DNA of 64,000 bases from CAXWPM01 sp965206125 (lineage in GTDB: Bacteria > Acidobacteriota > Terriglobia > 20CM-2-55-15): contig CBDBIN010000044.1 of the NCBI GenBank assembly GCA_965206125.1, forward strand, positions 388,910 through 452,909, written 5' to 3'. The translations under genes and the position numbers were made by a program. Every line of letters begins with the position of its first letter. Position 1 is the stretch's first letter. Shown here piece after piece: positions 1-9,118 of the stretch. Under the pieces are notes generated by a model that worked only from the letters and a program-made list of their open reading frames with translations, was not told where the DNA came from and ran no database searches.

Positions 1-238
1 TATCTATTGCAGATTGAGTTATTTGAGAATCCACATTGGACATCGTTCAATCGAGATTGGTCGATTCGTCATTTGCTGCAGGGAGTCACACCTTCGGTGC
101 GAATTCTGGAAAATGTGAAACGAGACTTTCTCAGTTTCATTTTCATCGCAAATCCGCGCCGGAGGCGCTGCTCCAGGACAACCAATGACAAATCGATTAA
201 TTTCCAGCGTCCGACTTCAAATGCGGACTTTCCATTAG

Positions 239-1675
239 CTAATCTGCAATAAGCTCCCTGGCCCCCCGCCGGAGCCGGGAGACGGTTTTCTCCTTCCCCA
301 AAATGACCATCACATCGAAGATTCCCGGAGCAACGGCTTTCCCCGTCAGGCAAACGCGCGATGCGTTGATCAGCAAACCGGCCTTGACGTCGAAGGTCGC
401 TGCCAGGTCACGGAGCGCCTTCTCGGTCTCCTCCAGGCCGAACGGGTCGAGGGCCTCCATCGCGTCGGCGAGTCCTGGCAGGTATTCGGTGAGCTTCGGG
501 TCTTTGAAGAACTTCGCCACCGCCGCCGGTTCGTAAGCGACGCGGTCTCCTGAGTAGGTGCGGACCTCGGCGGCCAGGGCTGTCAACAAACGGAACCGCG
601 GACGGATCAGTTCCAGAAGCGATCTCAGCCAGGAAGCGTCAGCGCCCTCAAACCGATCTTCCCAGCTTCCGGCCGATACCATCAGCCCCCGGAGTCGGTC
701 CACGAGGTCGTCGACCGGCATTCGGTTGATGTGCTGGCCATTGAACCACTCCAGCTTCTCCGGGTTGAAGACGGCGTTGGACTTGGTCACGCCGTCGAGC
801 GAGAACGCCTCGACCAGGGCGGATCGGTCGAAAAGTTCGTCGTCGGAACCCGGCGACCACCCCAGCAACGCCATGAAGTTGACGAAAGCCTCGGGCAGAA
901 TGCCCTGATCCCGGTAGGCCTGCACCGATGTCGCGCCGTGCCTCTTGCTGAGCCTGGCCTTGTCGGTTCCGAGGATCAACGGAGCGTGCACGAAACGTGG
1001 CTCCGGCACGCCCAGAGCACGGTAGATCAACACCTGCTTGGGGGTGTTCGAGAGGTGGTCCACGCCCCGGATGACGTGTGTGATCTCCATGTCCACGTCG
1101 TCGGCCACGACGCTCAGGTGGTAGGTCGGGCCCCCACCCGACCGCAGGAGAATGAAGTCCTCGATCTCATCGTGACCGCGCTCGATCGTGCCCAGGACTT
1201 CGTCTTCGAACCGCACGCTCTCGGGAGGGACCCGAAAACGCACGGCCGCCTGCTCGCCCTGGTCCAGCCGTTCCTGGACTTTAACCGGGTCCAGCCCAAG
1301 GCAAGTCCGGTCGTACTTCCATCCGGTCTTCGCGCCCGGGTCTTGGTTGCGTTTCGTTTCGAGCAGCTCGCGCGAGCAGAAGCAGTGGTAGGCGTGTCCG
1401 TTCTCGATCAGCCCCCGGGCAACCTTGAGGTACAGCTCCCTTCGATCGGTCTGGAAGACGGGGCCCTCATCCGGGTCGATTCCCATCCATTCGAGGGCGT
1501 CCACGATCCCTCGCACCATCTCCTCGCTGGATCGTTCCAGATCAGTGTCTTCGATCCTGAGGATGAAGGTCCCACGGCTCTTTCTGGCGAAGAGCCAGTT
1601 GAAGAGCGCCGTGCGGGCCCCGCCAACATGGAGGTGTCCCGTCGGGGACGGGGCGAATCGGACACGAACACCCAC
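239..1675 (-). CDS. gltX: Glutamyl-tRNA synthetase
   Basis: Class I aminoacyl-tRNA synthetase that charges tRNA-Glu with glutamate in the cytoplasm. The 478-residue product has the family's usual length. The HIGH-type signature is PSPTGHLHVGGARTALFNW at residues 10-28, and the second ATP-binding signature is LSKRHG near residue 243. A Cys-x-Cys pair (HCFCS) followed by a further Cys in the connective region matches the zinc site of bacterial GluRS. The start is GTG, preceded by only a weak ribosome-binding sequence; translation from it gives the canonical MGVRVRFAPS N-terminus, so I keep it. glnS at 9.1-10.9 kb suggests that tRNA-Gln is charged directly and that this enzyme is discriminating. 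That last point is inference. Confidence 0.97.
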   Translation of the reverse strand: MGVRVRFAPSPTGHLHVGGARTALFNWLFARKSRGTFILRIEDTDLERSSEEMVRGIVDALEWMGIDPDEGPVFQTDRRELYLKVARGLIENGHAYHCFCSRELLETKRNQDPGAKTGWKYDRTCLGLDPVKVQERLDQGEQAAVRFRVPPESVRFEDEVLGTIERGHDEIEDFILLRSGGGPTYHLSVVADDVDMEITHVIRGVDHLSNTPKQVLIYRALGVPEPRFVHAPLILGTDKARLSKRHGATSVQAYRDQGILPEAFVNFMALLGWSPGSDDELFDRSALVEAFSLDGVTKSNAVFNPEKLEWFNGQHINRMPVDDLVDRLRGLMVSAGSWEDRFEGADASWLRSLLELIRPRFRLLTALAAEVRTYSGDRVAYEPAAVAKFFKDPKLTEYLPGLADAMEALDPFGLEETEKALRDLAATFDVKAGLLINASRVCLTGKAVAPGIFDVMVILGKEKTVSRLRRGARELIAD

Positions 1676-1699
1676 TAGAAGCCCGTGACAGACGTCTGA

Positions 1700-1810
1700 T
1701 GGTTCGCGCGCACGGGTCTTCGGAGGCGGAGACGAGGCGCGCGGAGAAAATGATGCTTTTTCATCACGACGACGAGCAACGAGGTATCCGACCGCAACCT
1801 CCGGGCGCCC
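1700..1810. repeat. Degenerate copy of a dispersed intergenic element
   Basis: This gap between gltX and the HEAT-repeat gene shares blocks with the intergenic element at 11487-11640, in the same orientation. Shared words include GCGCAC, GGGTCTTCGG, a GCGCG block, ATGCT-TTTTCATC (against ATGCTCTTTCATC) and CGCAGGGTTA. The terminal inverted repeat that is clear in the 11.5-kb copy is only partly recognisable here, so this copy looks decayed. No coding function is evident. The limits are approximate. Confidence 0.45.
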
Positions 1811-1816
1811 GCAGGG

Positions 1817-3082
1817 TTACATCCCAGGCGTCAGCTTGCGAAGGGCGGCAACCGCTTCCTCGACGACGTCCGAATTTGGATCCTCGATCAGCGGTTCGAT
1901 GTAGGGCCGCGCAGCGGGGTCCCCAATCTCACCGAGAACCCGGACGAGCTTCGCGCGGATTTCGGCTTTCGGGTTTCGCATAAGGGGAAAGATGGCTTCG
2001 AGCCGTCCCTCATACCTGCCCAGCTCGAAAAGATAGGTCTCGGCCTGGTGGTCCCTGCCGCCTTCGAGGGCGTCCACGAGCAACTCCAGGTGAACGCTAT
2101 CTCCGGAAGCGGCCAGGCCGAAGGCCAGGGCCAGGCGGACACCCTCGTCGTTCTCTTCCGCAATTCGTTCCACGAACCCAGACGTGTCGTAATCGAGCCG
2201 CGCGAGCCCTTCCGCCGCCAGTTCCCGATACACGTCCTCCGCGTCCTCGAGCATCGATTCGAACAGGGATTCGGCAGCGGGCTCGCGCATCAACGCGAGC
2301 GACTGCAGGGACGATTCACGCACACTCCCGTCCCGGCTCGTCTTGAACAGGTTTGCCAACGCCGGAAACGCCGCCTGGTAGCCCGTAATGCCGACCGCTC
2401 GAATGGCCTCCAGCACGACGCGATTTTCGTCGTCTTTCAACATGCGCGTCAGGACAGGACCTGCCTGCTGGCTTCCGATCACCCCCATCGCACGGATGAT
2501 CGCGACACGCACGTCGGTCGCCTGAAGGTTGCGCGGACCTTCCAGCGCTTCGGTCAGTGCAGGCAGTTGGTCGACCGACCGCAAAGACCCCAGCGCGTGA
2601 GCGGACTCCATCCGGACCTCTGGGTCGAAATCCCGTTCGAGCGCCGCAACCAGAGCTTCCCTGGCAGTCTGGTCGACGTATTCATTCACCCCGACCAACG
2701 GCCGTGGGTCCTCGGAGAACAAGCCCCGAACTCTCGAAAAGAAGCTCCAGAATCCCTCGTCGTCGGCGATCGGTATGTAAAGCCGCAAGAGCGAATCGAT
2801 GGCCTGAAGCCGCACATCCTTTTCGTAGTCACCCTGGAGCGCACCGGCCAATCCCGGGATGGCAGACCGGTCACGGATCGTCCCCAGCGCTGCGATGATC
2901 GAGGAACGGATGTCTTTGAGGGGTTCGTTCCTGTAGGCCTCGACCAGCGCCGGGACAGCGTCTCGGTTGGCCAGAAAGGCCTTGGATTCGATGGCTTCTC
3001 TGCGCTCCCTGGGACTACTACTGGTAAGCGAGGGTGTCTGCGCGAGACTCAGTGCGAGCAGCAAGGGCAAGACGTTTGACAT
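1817..3082 (-). CDS. Exported HEAT-repeat protein
   Basis: A 421-residue protein made almost entirely of about 30-residue helical HEAT/PBS-lyase-type repeats, with recurrent words such as VRxxAixALG, IPGLAGAL and DPEVRMESAHALGSL. HEAT arrays are protein-binding scaffolds, and nothing identifies the partner. The start at 3082 is chosen over an upstream in-frame start because GGAGAGGA lies about 8 bases in front and the product then begins MSNVLPLLLALSLAQTPS, a short signal-peptide-like segment that suggests export. It ends close to gltX but is separated from it by a dispersed repeat. A related HEAT array fused to a serine protease is encoded at 47.2-49.0 kb. Confidence 0.8.
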   Translation of the reverse strand: MSNVLPLLLALSLAQTPSLTSSSPRERREAIESKAFLANRDAVPALVEAYRNEPLKDIRSSIIAALGTIRDRSAIPGLAGALQGDYEKDVRLQAIDSLLRLYIPIADDEGFWSFFSRVRGLFSEDPRPLVGVNEYVDQTAREALVAALERDFDPEVRMESAHALGSLRSVDQLPALTEALEGPRNLQATDVRVAIIRAMGVIGSQQAGPVLTRMLKDDENRVVLEAIRAVGITGYQAAFPALANLFKTSRDGSVRESSLQSLALMREPAAESLFESMLEDAEDVYRELAAEGLARLDYDTSGFVERIAEENDEGVRLALAFGLAASGDSVHLELLVDALEGGRDHQAETYLFELGRYEGRLEAIFPLMRNPKAEIRAKLVRVLGEIGDPAARPYIEPLIEDPNSDVVEEAVAALRKLTPGM

Positions 3083-3341
3083 AGCGGTTCCTCTCCGAAT
3101 TCCCCGGATCGATCGGCCGCCGCGCGGTCGTCGAGGGACAAGTCCCTTAAGTCTAGTCCCAAAACAAGCGCATAACCAGTCCGCCAACGGCCAGGTTGCG
3201 CGCATAAAATTCGAGGCATAGAATCCCGCTCCCGGATCGTTTTATCCAGGTATCGGGTTTCTGTTGGATCTGTTTCAGTTCAGCCTCGCTGGTGTTGGAG
3301 CGGTTGACAGAAACCGGGACCTCGATCGCCCGGGCTCAGGG

Positions 3342-5005
3342 CCATGATCGGGTCAGCATCGCAGAGGTTGATGCAGCACATCCACGGCACGGAACAAGAC
3401 CGGCAACCACCGGTTCCAGGCCAGAATCCTGAAGAGGATGCGCCGCCCGGTGCGCACGAGCTGACAAGGCACGAACATGAAGGCGTTTAGAAACGTCTTG
3501 AACTCCATGTGCAGTACCGTCTGTTTCTCGGCCTGATACTTCTGGCCCCAGCGTCCGGTTTCGGGCAGCAGCAACGCAAACCACGCCTTCAGTGTCCAGG
3601 CCAGCGACGCCATGACCATGTAGGCCCCGTTGCTGGTCTGATCCCCGACCGGCATCCTCAAGGCCTGAACGCCGTTCTTGAGCTGCTCAATGAGATTCTC
3701 TTGATTGCACCGTTGATTCGCACGGAGCACAATCTGGCTGGCCGAATCCGAGCGGTTGGTAATGTAGAAGAAGTATCGGATGTCGTCGAACAACACCTGT
3801 TCGCCTTTGGCCACCGACAGATTCTTCCGCACCACGACAACGCGGTAGTCCCGGTCGCAGGCTCTGGGCCGATACGCAAACTCGGCCACATCCTCGCCCT
3901 GCAACCGGATATTGTCGAAACCGCGCTCCCGAACGACTTGTTCCTTCACGTTGTCGGGACGTTGGCGCGGTTCGGTGGCCACCGCGTACTTGGCGGGCCG
4001 TTCCAGACGCGTCCATTGGTGCGGTTCCAGTTCATCGGCCAGCGCCACCAGATTCTGCATGGCGTCGATGCCGAAGATGAATCCCACGCCCTGGTCGTCC
4101 CATCCATCCAGGTGCCGGGTCTGGCTGAAGTCGGTGTCCCCGCGCAGCAGGATCTGGCGAAACCCGCCTCGACGGCACAGCGCGATGGCCTGGTCGAACC
4201 GTGCGGCCGCTCCCTCATGCGAGGGCCGGTTACCGCTGCGATTGACCAGGTACAGCGGCTCTTGAGTATTCGCCAGCGAAATCACCAGCGGGTGATACCC
4301 CCAGGTCCCGTTGTAGGCCACGTCCATTCCTTGCTTGCATTCGCCTGTGGTTTCAGCCAGTGTCCCATCGGCGTCCAACACCGCTTCTTCGAAAAACGCC
4401 TCGGGCTGCTGGCGCCAGACTCGCAGCCGGACTTGATTCGTCGCCTCCATCAGAGACTCCACGTCGCTGGGCTCAAATCTCCGGCAGAAGTCTCCCGCCG
4501 TCGTCGGGTCCGGAATCCGTTGCGCTCCCAGCGCATCCAGATACACTTCGTCGTTGCGCCGCAACTCGATGTCCTCCAGGCACGTCCCTCCATTCAACGC
4601 GTTATAGGCGATGTTCAGCACGTGATCCGATTCGTGATACGGCAAGTGCCGCTTCAGCACATGCACACTCTCGTCGATGGCTTTGACCAGCCCCGTCCGC
4701 CGCGCCACCAACTGCATCATCCCGATTCCGCCCACCGCCGTGCCGCGCGTCCGCTCTCCCATCTCATAATGAATGTTGCTCGCCGAAAACATCGGCGCCG
4801 CCTGATCTGTCCAATTCCGGTCCGCAAGCCGGCGCTCGATTCGCCGCTTGCGGTTCTTCATGTTCTTGCGCGTATAATCGTTCATCCGAAATGCCTCCTT
4901 TTCCGTAGACTCTTTCCAAGTCTTTATTCACACGGAACGGGGGCATTTCGGGTACTTCTGCTGCTATGCCGCTATCAATACCTCGTCAATCACGCTTGAT
5001 CAGGG
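3342..5005 (-). mobile_element. IS1380-family insertion sequence
   Basis: About 1.66 kb carrying one IS1380-type transposase. The proposed ends are an imperfect inverted repeat. The left end reads inward from 3342 as CCATGATCGGGTCAGCAT, and the right end reads inward from 5005 as CCCTGATCAAGCGTGATT. They share CC-TGATC, then spaced G residues, and later a GAGGT/TGAT block. No convincing target-site duplication flanks these ends, so the exact borders are tentative. The 260 bases between this element and the HEAT gene hold no feature I can support. Confidence 0.65.
3353..4885 (-). CDS. IS1380-family transposase
   Basis: A 510-residue DDE transposase of the IS1380 group, the usual size for the family. 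Visible family words include DADGTLAETTGECKQGMD (first catalytic Asp region), ILLRGDTDFSQTRHLDGWD (second Asp region) and a C-terminal block RFxxNQRCNQENLIEQLKNG carrying the likely catalytic Glu. An LDALGAQRIPDPTTAGDF segment near residue 115 is also typical. The reading frame is intact, so the element may be functional. The stop codon lies inside the left terminal repeat, as expected for a compact insertion sequence. The start ATG is preceded by AAAAGGAGG, a good ribosome-binding site. Confidence 0.93.
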   Translation of the reverse strand: MNDYTRKNMKNRKRRIERRLADRNWTDQAAPMFSASNIHYEMGERTRGTAVGGIGMMQLVARRTGLVKAIDESVHVLKRHLPYHESDHVLNIAYNALNGGTCLEDIELRRNDEVYLDALGAQRIPDPTTAGDFCRRFEPSDVESLMEATNQVRLRVWRQQPEAFFEEAVLDADGTLAETTGECKQGMDVAYNGTWGYHPLVISLANTQEPLYLVNRSGNRPSHEGAAARFDQAIALCRRGGFRQILLRGDTDFSQTRHLDGWDDQGVGFIFGIDAMQNLVALADELEPHQWTRLERPAKYAVATEPRQRPDNVKEQVVRERGFDNIRLQGEDVAEFAYRPRACDRDYRVVVVRKNLSVAKGEQVLFDDIRYFFYITNRSDSASQIVLRANQRCNQENLIEQLKNGVQALRMPVGDQTSNGAYMVMASLAWTLKAWFALLLPETGRWGQKYQAEKQTVLHMEFKTFLNAFMFVPCQLVRTGRRILFRILAWNRWLPVLFRAVDVLHQPLRC

Positions 5006-5012
5006 ACTAGCG

Positions 5013-5080
5013 GAACCGGGAACGGTAGTGACCGGGTGATGGAACGGATATTACCCCGTCGCTACCGCTCCGGGTTCTGG
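5013..5080. repeat. Inverted pair of GAACC/GTAGCGAC repeat (family R2)
   Basis: Two arms of the same sequence face each other: GAACCGGGAACGGTAGTGAC at 5013-5032 and the reverse complement of CCAGAACCCGGAGCGGTAG at 5062-5080, with a short spacer. The right arm encodes the last five codons and stop codon of the sensor kinase gene. Other copies lie at 20095-20124 and 37361-37423. Confidence 0.75.
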
Positions 5081-6975
5081 CTTGGTGCCGTCTCGCGTGG
5101 AAAATAGATTTGGAATTCCGTGCCCTCTCCAGGTTCGCTGGTCACCGAGATGAAACCCTGGCACTGCTTGATGATGCCGTAGACCGTCGCAAGGCCGAGG
5201 CCCGTACCGCTTCCGGGGGCCTTCGTCGTGAAGAACGGCTCGAAGATGTGTGAGAGCGTCTCCTGGGCCATTCCTTCTCCATCATCCCGGACCGACAATG
5301 TGACGTAATCACCCTCCGGTATCGCTTGTGGTTGCGAGAGGCCTCCGTCAAGGCTGACGTTGGCCGTTCGGATCTCGAGTCGGCCGCCGTCGGGCATCGC
5401 ATCGGCGGCGTTGACCACAAGGTTCGTGATTACCTGTTCGATCGACCCCCGGTTTCCCCGGATTGAACACAGCTCTGGATTCAGCGAAGTTTCCAGCTCG
5501 ATCCGTCTGTCGATGAGCCGCTCGAGCATCCCCTCGGTTTCCTTCACGATCGCGTTTAGATCCAGGGATGCCGGGTTCGGGATCTGCCGTCGGCTGAAAG
5601 TCACCAACTGTGTGGTGAGCCGGCTTGCCCGCTGAACGGTCCTGGAGATTTCCTCCGCCATCTCGTGCTCTTCGCTGACGGCGGCTAGGGAGCTCTTGAG
5701 CAGGGACGAATAACCCTGGATCGCCGTCAGCAGGTTGTTGAAGTCGTGCGCGATACCACCGGCCAGCCGTCCGAGCGTCTCCATCTTTTGGGAGTGCCGT
5801 AGCTGGTCCTCGAGCGTCCGGCGTTGGCTGATGTCCCGGATAAAGCTCTGGAACACTTGCCGGCCGGCGTAGTTGACGAGGCGTGTGCTGGTTTCCACCG
5901 GAATCCGCGTGCCGTCACGGGCCAACCCCTCGATCTCAGAAATAGAGCCTTCCGGACCCAGGGATCGTTCGAGCGCTTCTTCGATACGCCCCTTCTGGTC
6001 GGCAGGATGAATGTCGAAGAAAGTCATATCCTGCAACGCCGCCGAAGAGTACCCGAGCATCTGCTCAGCCTTTCTGTTGGCATCGCGGATGCGCTTGGTG
6101 TCGGCTTCGAAGAGAACAACGGCGTCGCTGGCGTGTTCGAACAGGTTGCGGTAACGCTGCTCGGATTGCCGGAGCGCCTCTTGGGCGAACTTGCGTTCCG
6201 AAACGTCTGTGATCGTCCCGATCATACGGCGAGGCTTTCCCGTCGCGCTTCTTTCCGTCACCCGGCCCCGCACCAACACCCACTTCCATCCATCCCCGCC
6301 GCGCAATCGATACTCAGACTCGTAGGCGGGGGTTTTCCCTTCCAGATGCGCTTCCAATGCGGCCTTGCGGGGTGGTTCGTCGTCTGGATGTATGCGAGCG
6401 TCCCAGCTCTCGACGTCGGCCACAGTCGTTCCCTCCGGGGGAGCGACTTCACCGAATATCGTCGAGACCCGGTGGCTGAACACGACCTGCCCAGTCTGGA
6501 GATCCCAGTCCCACAGACCGTCGGACGCGGCCTCCAACGCGTACCGAAGACGCTCCTCACTCCTGCGTAGAGCACCTTCAGAGCGCTGGCGTGCGGCAAC
6601 CGCGGCAACCGTGATCGCAATTCGATTCGGCGGCGAGAACTTCAGAGTGAACTGGGCGTCGAAAAACTGATCCTGCCCACGCCGGAGTCGGAGTTCGATG
6701 GGCTCAATGTCGCTGCCCGCACGGATTCGTTCAAGAAGCGCGTCGTCGGGAAAGCGTGAAACCTTGCGGGCGAAGAGGGTGAAGACCGCTCGACCCAGGG
6801 CGTCGGACTCCGCCAGATCGAATATATCGACCGCGTCCGGGCTCCAGGAGGCGATCCGGCCATCCAGATCAATTTCGATCACCGCCTTGGTCGTGGCCGG
6901 CGCGGATTCTCCACGCGGGACGGGGACTTCGCTCGCACGGGAGGATCCCTTGGCAGGCTTCGCTCCATAGTTCAT
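5062..6975 (-). CDS. PAS-domain sensor histidine kinase
   Basis: A 637-residue cytoplasmic-type sensor kinase without clear membrane segments. Three PAS/PAC-like domains come first; the visible words are VIEIDLDGRIASWSPDAVDIF, WDWDLQTGQVVFS and NLFEHASDAVVLFEADTKRI. A HisKA domain follows with phospho-acceptor His410 in GGIAHDFNNLL, then a HATPase domain with NLVVNAADAMPDGG (N box), VRDDGEGM (G1) and GTGLGLATVYGI (G2). This is the complex-sensor HPK4 type. A longer open frame runs upstream to 7404, but it overlaps the M61 peptidase and has non-native composition, so I start at the ATG at 6975. No response regulator gene is adjacent. The C-terminus QNPER-stop is written in repeat DNA. Confidence 0.9.
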   Translation of the reverse strand: MNYGAKPAKGSSRASEVPVPRGESAPATTKAVIEIDLDGRIASWSPDAVDIFDLAESDALGRAVFTLFARKVSRFPDDALLERIRAGSDIEPIELRLRRGQDQFFDAQFTLKFSPPNRIAITVAAVAARQRSEGALRRSEERLRYALEAASDGLWDWDLQTGQVVFSHRVSTIFGEVAPPEGTTVADVESWDARIHPDDEPPRKAALEAHLEGKTPAYESEYRLRGGDGWKWVLVRGRVTERSATGKPRRMIGTITDVSERKFAQEALRQSEQRYRNLFEHASDAVVLFEADTKRIRDANRKAEQMLGYSSAALQDMTFFDIHPADQKGRIEEALERSLGPEGSISEIEGLARDGTRIPVETSTRLVNYAGRQVFQSFIRDISQRRTLEDQLRHSQKMETLGRLAGGIAHDFNNLLTAIQGYSSLLKSSLAAVSEEHEMAEEISRTVQRASRLTTQLVTFSRRQIPNPASLDLNAIVKETEGMLERLIDRRIELETSLNPELCSIRGNRGSIEQVITNLVVNAADAMPDGGRLEIRTANVSLDGGLSQPQAIPEGDYVTLSVRDDGEGMAQETLSHIFEPFFTTKAPGSGTGLGLATVYGIIKQCQGFISVTSEPGEGTEFQIYFPRETAPSQNPER

Positions 6976-7003
6976 CTTTCGCGACGTCACCGCGGTAGCG
7001 CCC

Positions 7004-8894
7004 TCACCGTGGACCGCCGTCCCCGGGCCAGGGTTGCCCCAGCCAGGACTCGTAGGCTGCCTTCTGGTCATCTGTGGGGGCTTCCAGACGGCGAAGCTTC
7101 CAGCGCCCCACGGGCGTGCCCGCCAGAACGAAGTCGATAACGCGTAGCTGGCCGTATCGCAACAAGTGCAGGGTGATGGTGTCTCCGGGGCGCTTGTCTT
7201 CGATGACACCTGCGAATTGGCTGACCGACACCTCGAAGCCGTCGACGGCCACGACCCTATCTCCGGAGATGATCCCCGCCGGGTAGGCGGGGCCGTCCGA
7301 CAGGACGGACCCGACAACGGTCGCGCCATCCCGCGTGGTGAGGTTGAGACCCGCATAGGGTTTTTCGGCCGCATCCGAGCTGTTGTCCGGCTCGGCTCCG
7401 TCATCGTCCGCGTCAGGCTCGAATACTAACTCCAGACCCAGCACATGAACGGCTTCCTCCAGGGGATATCGATCCGTTCCCCGGATGTAGCGCTCGAAAA
7501 GGGGGTCGAAGTTGGTGCCGGACAACTCGTCGAACGCCGCGACCATGTCTTCCGGAGTAAACCCGGCACCCGACAGGGGAAAGTTCCGGTAGAGTTGCCG
7601 CATGACGTCGTCGAGCGTCGTTTCATTCCCGGTGCGTGTCCTAATCTCCGTATCGAGCAGGAGGCTGGCCATAGCACCGCCGTTGTAGAAAGAGACCGTC
7701 GAATTGACGGAATCGGGAGTGGGCTTGGTGTACTTTATCCAGGCGTCGAAGGACGCCTCTTCCAGGCTCTGAATCCCCGCTCCGGGTCGATTCCGCAGGG
7801 TGTCGATCGTATTCGACATCGTGTCAAGGTATTCGTCGGGCGTCAGGACACCGATGCGGGTCAGCGTCAGGTCGTCGTAGTAGCTCGTCGTTCCCTCGGC
7901 GACCCAGAGCAGCTTCGTGTAGTTTTCCTGCCTGTAGTCGTACGGGCTGATTCCCGCCGGACGCAGTTGCTTGACGTTCCACGTATGGAACATCTCGTGC
8001 GAAACGAGCCCGAGGAAATTCTGGTATGCATCGTCGTCCTCGAGCGACCGGCGCGCGGTCTGCATGATCGTCGAGTTGAGATGCTCGGTACCTCCGCCCG
8101 CACCCGCGCCCACGTGGATCAGGAACACGTACCGGTCGTATGGCATGTCGCCGAAGCCCGCCGCCTGTTGGCGAACGATCCGGCCGAAGTCTTCCTTCAA
8201 GCGTTCCGCGTCGTAGTCGGCCCGGCCCCAGATGACGATCTCGTGCGGTGTCCCGTCGACGTCGAATGTCAGCGTGTCGTGGATACCGATCTCGAACGGC
8301 GAATCGATCAGAACATGGTAGTCGGGAGATACGCGAACACGAGGGTCGGACCCCGAGCATCTCCAGGCCCGTGGCGACTTCCCATCGGGCGGGCGCGTCG
8401 ATCCTGACGAGTATCTCGTCCCCTAATCGCCCCGGGACGTAGAAGAACACACTCGAACCGGAAAGAAAGGCGTGCGTGTCGTCGACGTGCCGCGTGCGGT
8501 TGCCGAGCGAGTTGGCGTAGATGCGGTACCGTACCTCGATTTCGGAAGCTCCAGCCGTATCGATACGCCAGGTTGTCTTGTCGAGTTTTTCGATCCCGAG
8601 TGGACGGTCCGAGGCATTGGCAGTCACGTCACGGACGGTTCCGGCCGGGTCGATCAGAGCGTACCGTCCCGGACGCCACACCGGCAGTGCCACGTCGAGC
8701 GTCGGGCCGGCCACGTTCCGGACGAGCATGGCGATGTCCACCATCTGCGTTTGAGGTTGCGCCAGCGACACGGTGTACTCGATCGGCTGGCTCTGACCGT
8801 TCACGATTGACGGGAACGACACTGAGCCGAGAATCAACAGGATGATCATCCGCAACATCGCGGACAAGTGGGAGCCGGACTTACCGAGCAGCAT
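7004..8894 (-). pseudogene. M61-family peptidase with PDZ domain, frameshifted
   Basis: A glycyl-aminopeptidase-like zinc peptidase (M61) split over two frames. The N-terminal part has a signal peptide (MLLGKSGSHLS then MIILLILGSVSFPS) and a beta-sandwich domain up to EVATGLEMLG. The rest resumes in the other frame as SDPRVRVSPDYHV. It carries HEMFHTWN (zinc HExxH), the distal AEGTTSYYDD glutamate region and a C-terminal PDZ domain (GPAYPAGIISGDRVVAVDG). The shift falls in the four-C run at 8351-8354; three C residues would restore one frame of about 629 residues. The start at 8894 is supported by AAGAGGAGG nine bases upstream. This may be a real mutation or a sequencing error. The gene ends 28 bases before the sensor kinase start. 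Confidence 0.85.
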
Positions 8895-9044
8895 CAGCCA
8901 TTTCCTCCTCTTGCCAGAAAGTGGCTCCATTCTGAAGGAAGGAGAGCGGGGTTTTCAAGCGATCGAGGCGTGTGAGAACGACCTAGGCCATCCGATGGGA
9001 GTCGATGTCCGAGAGAAGGAGGCTAACGGCGAAGTCGCCCACCG

Positions 9045-9068
9045 CTGTAGCGGCGCTTTATAAGCGCC
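9045..9068. repeat. REP-like palindrome (family R1)
   Basis: CTGTAGC followed by a hairpin GGCGCTT-TAT-AAGCGCC, perfect over 7 bp with a TAT loop. The same design (CTGTAG-, then a GGCG-type arm, TAT, CGCC-type arm) recurs at 22192-22215, 24160-24226 (two inverted copies) and 33318-33343. It sits between the M61 peptidase and glnS. Confidence 0.7.
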
Positions 9069-9118
9069 AAAAACGCGCGATCATCTACTGTCCCTACAGT
9101 GTAGACCCGCCCTCCATG

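Noticed and set aside
731..1678. A 315-codon plus-strand open frame opposite gltX, and similar long frames opposite many genes
   Set aside because: They mirror the codon structure of the true genes in GC-rich DNA, lack ribosome-binding sites and match no family.
3342..5005. A target-site duplication for the IS1380 element
   Set aside because: The bases outside the proposed ends (AGGG and ACTA) do not match, so either the borders are slightly wrong or the duplication has decayed.
6976..7404. Upstream extension of the sensor kinase to 7404
   Set aside because: It lies antiparallel-frame inside the M61 peptidase coding sequence and has Ser/Arg/Pro-rich shadow composition.
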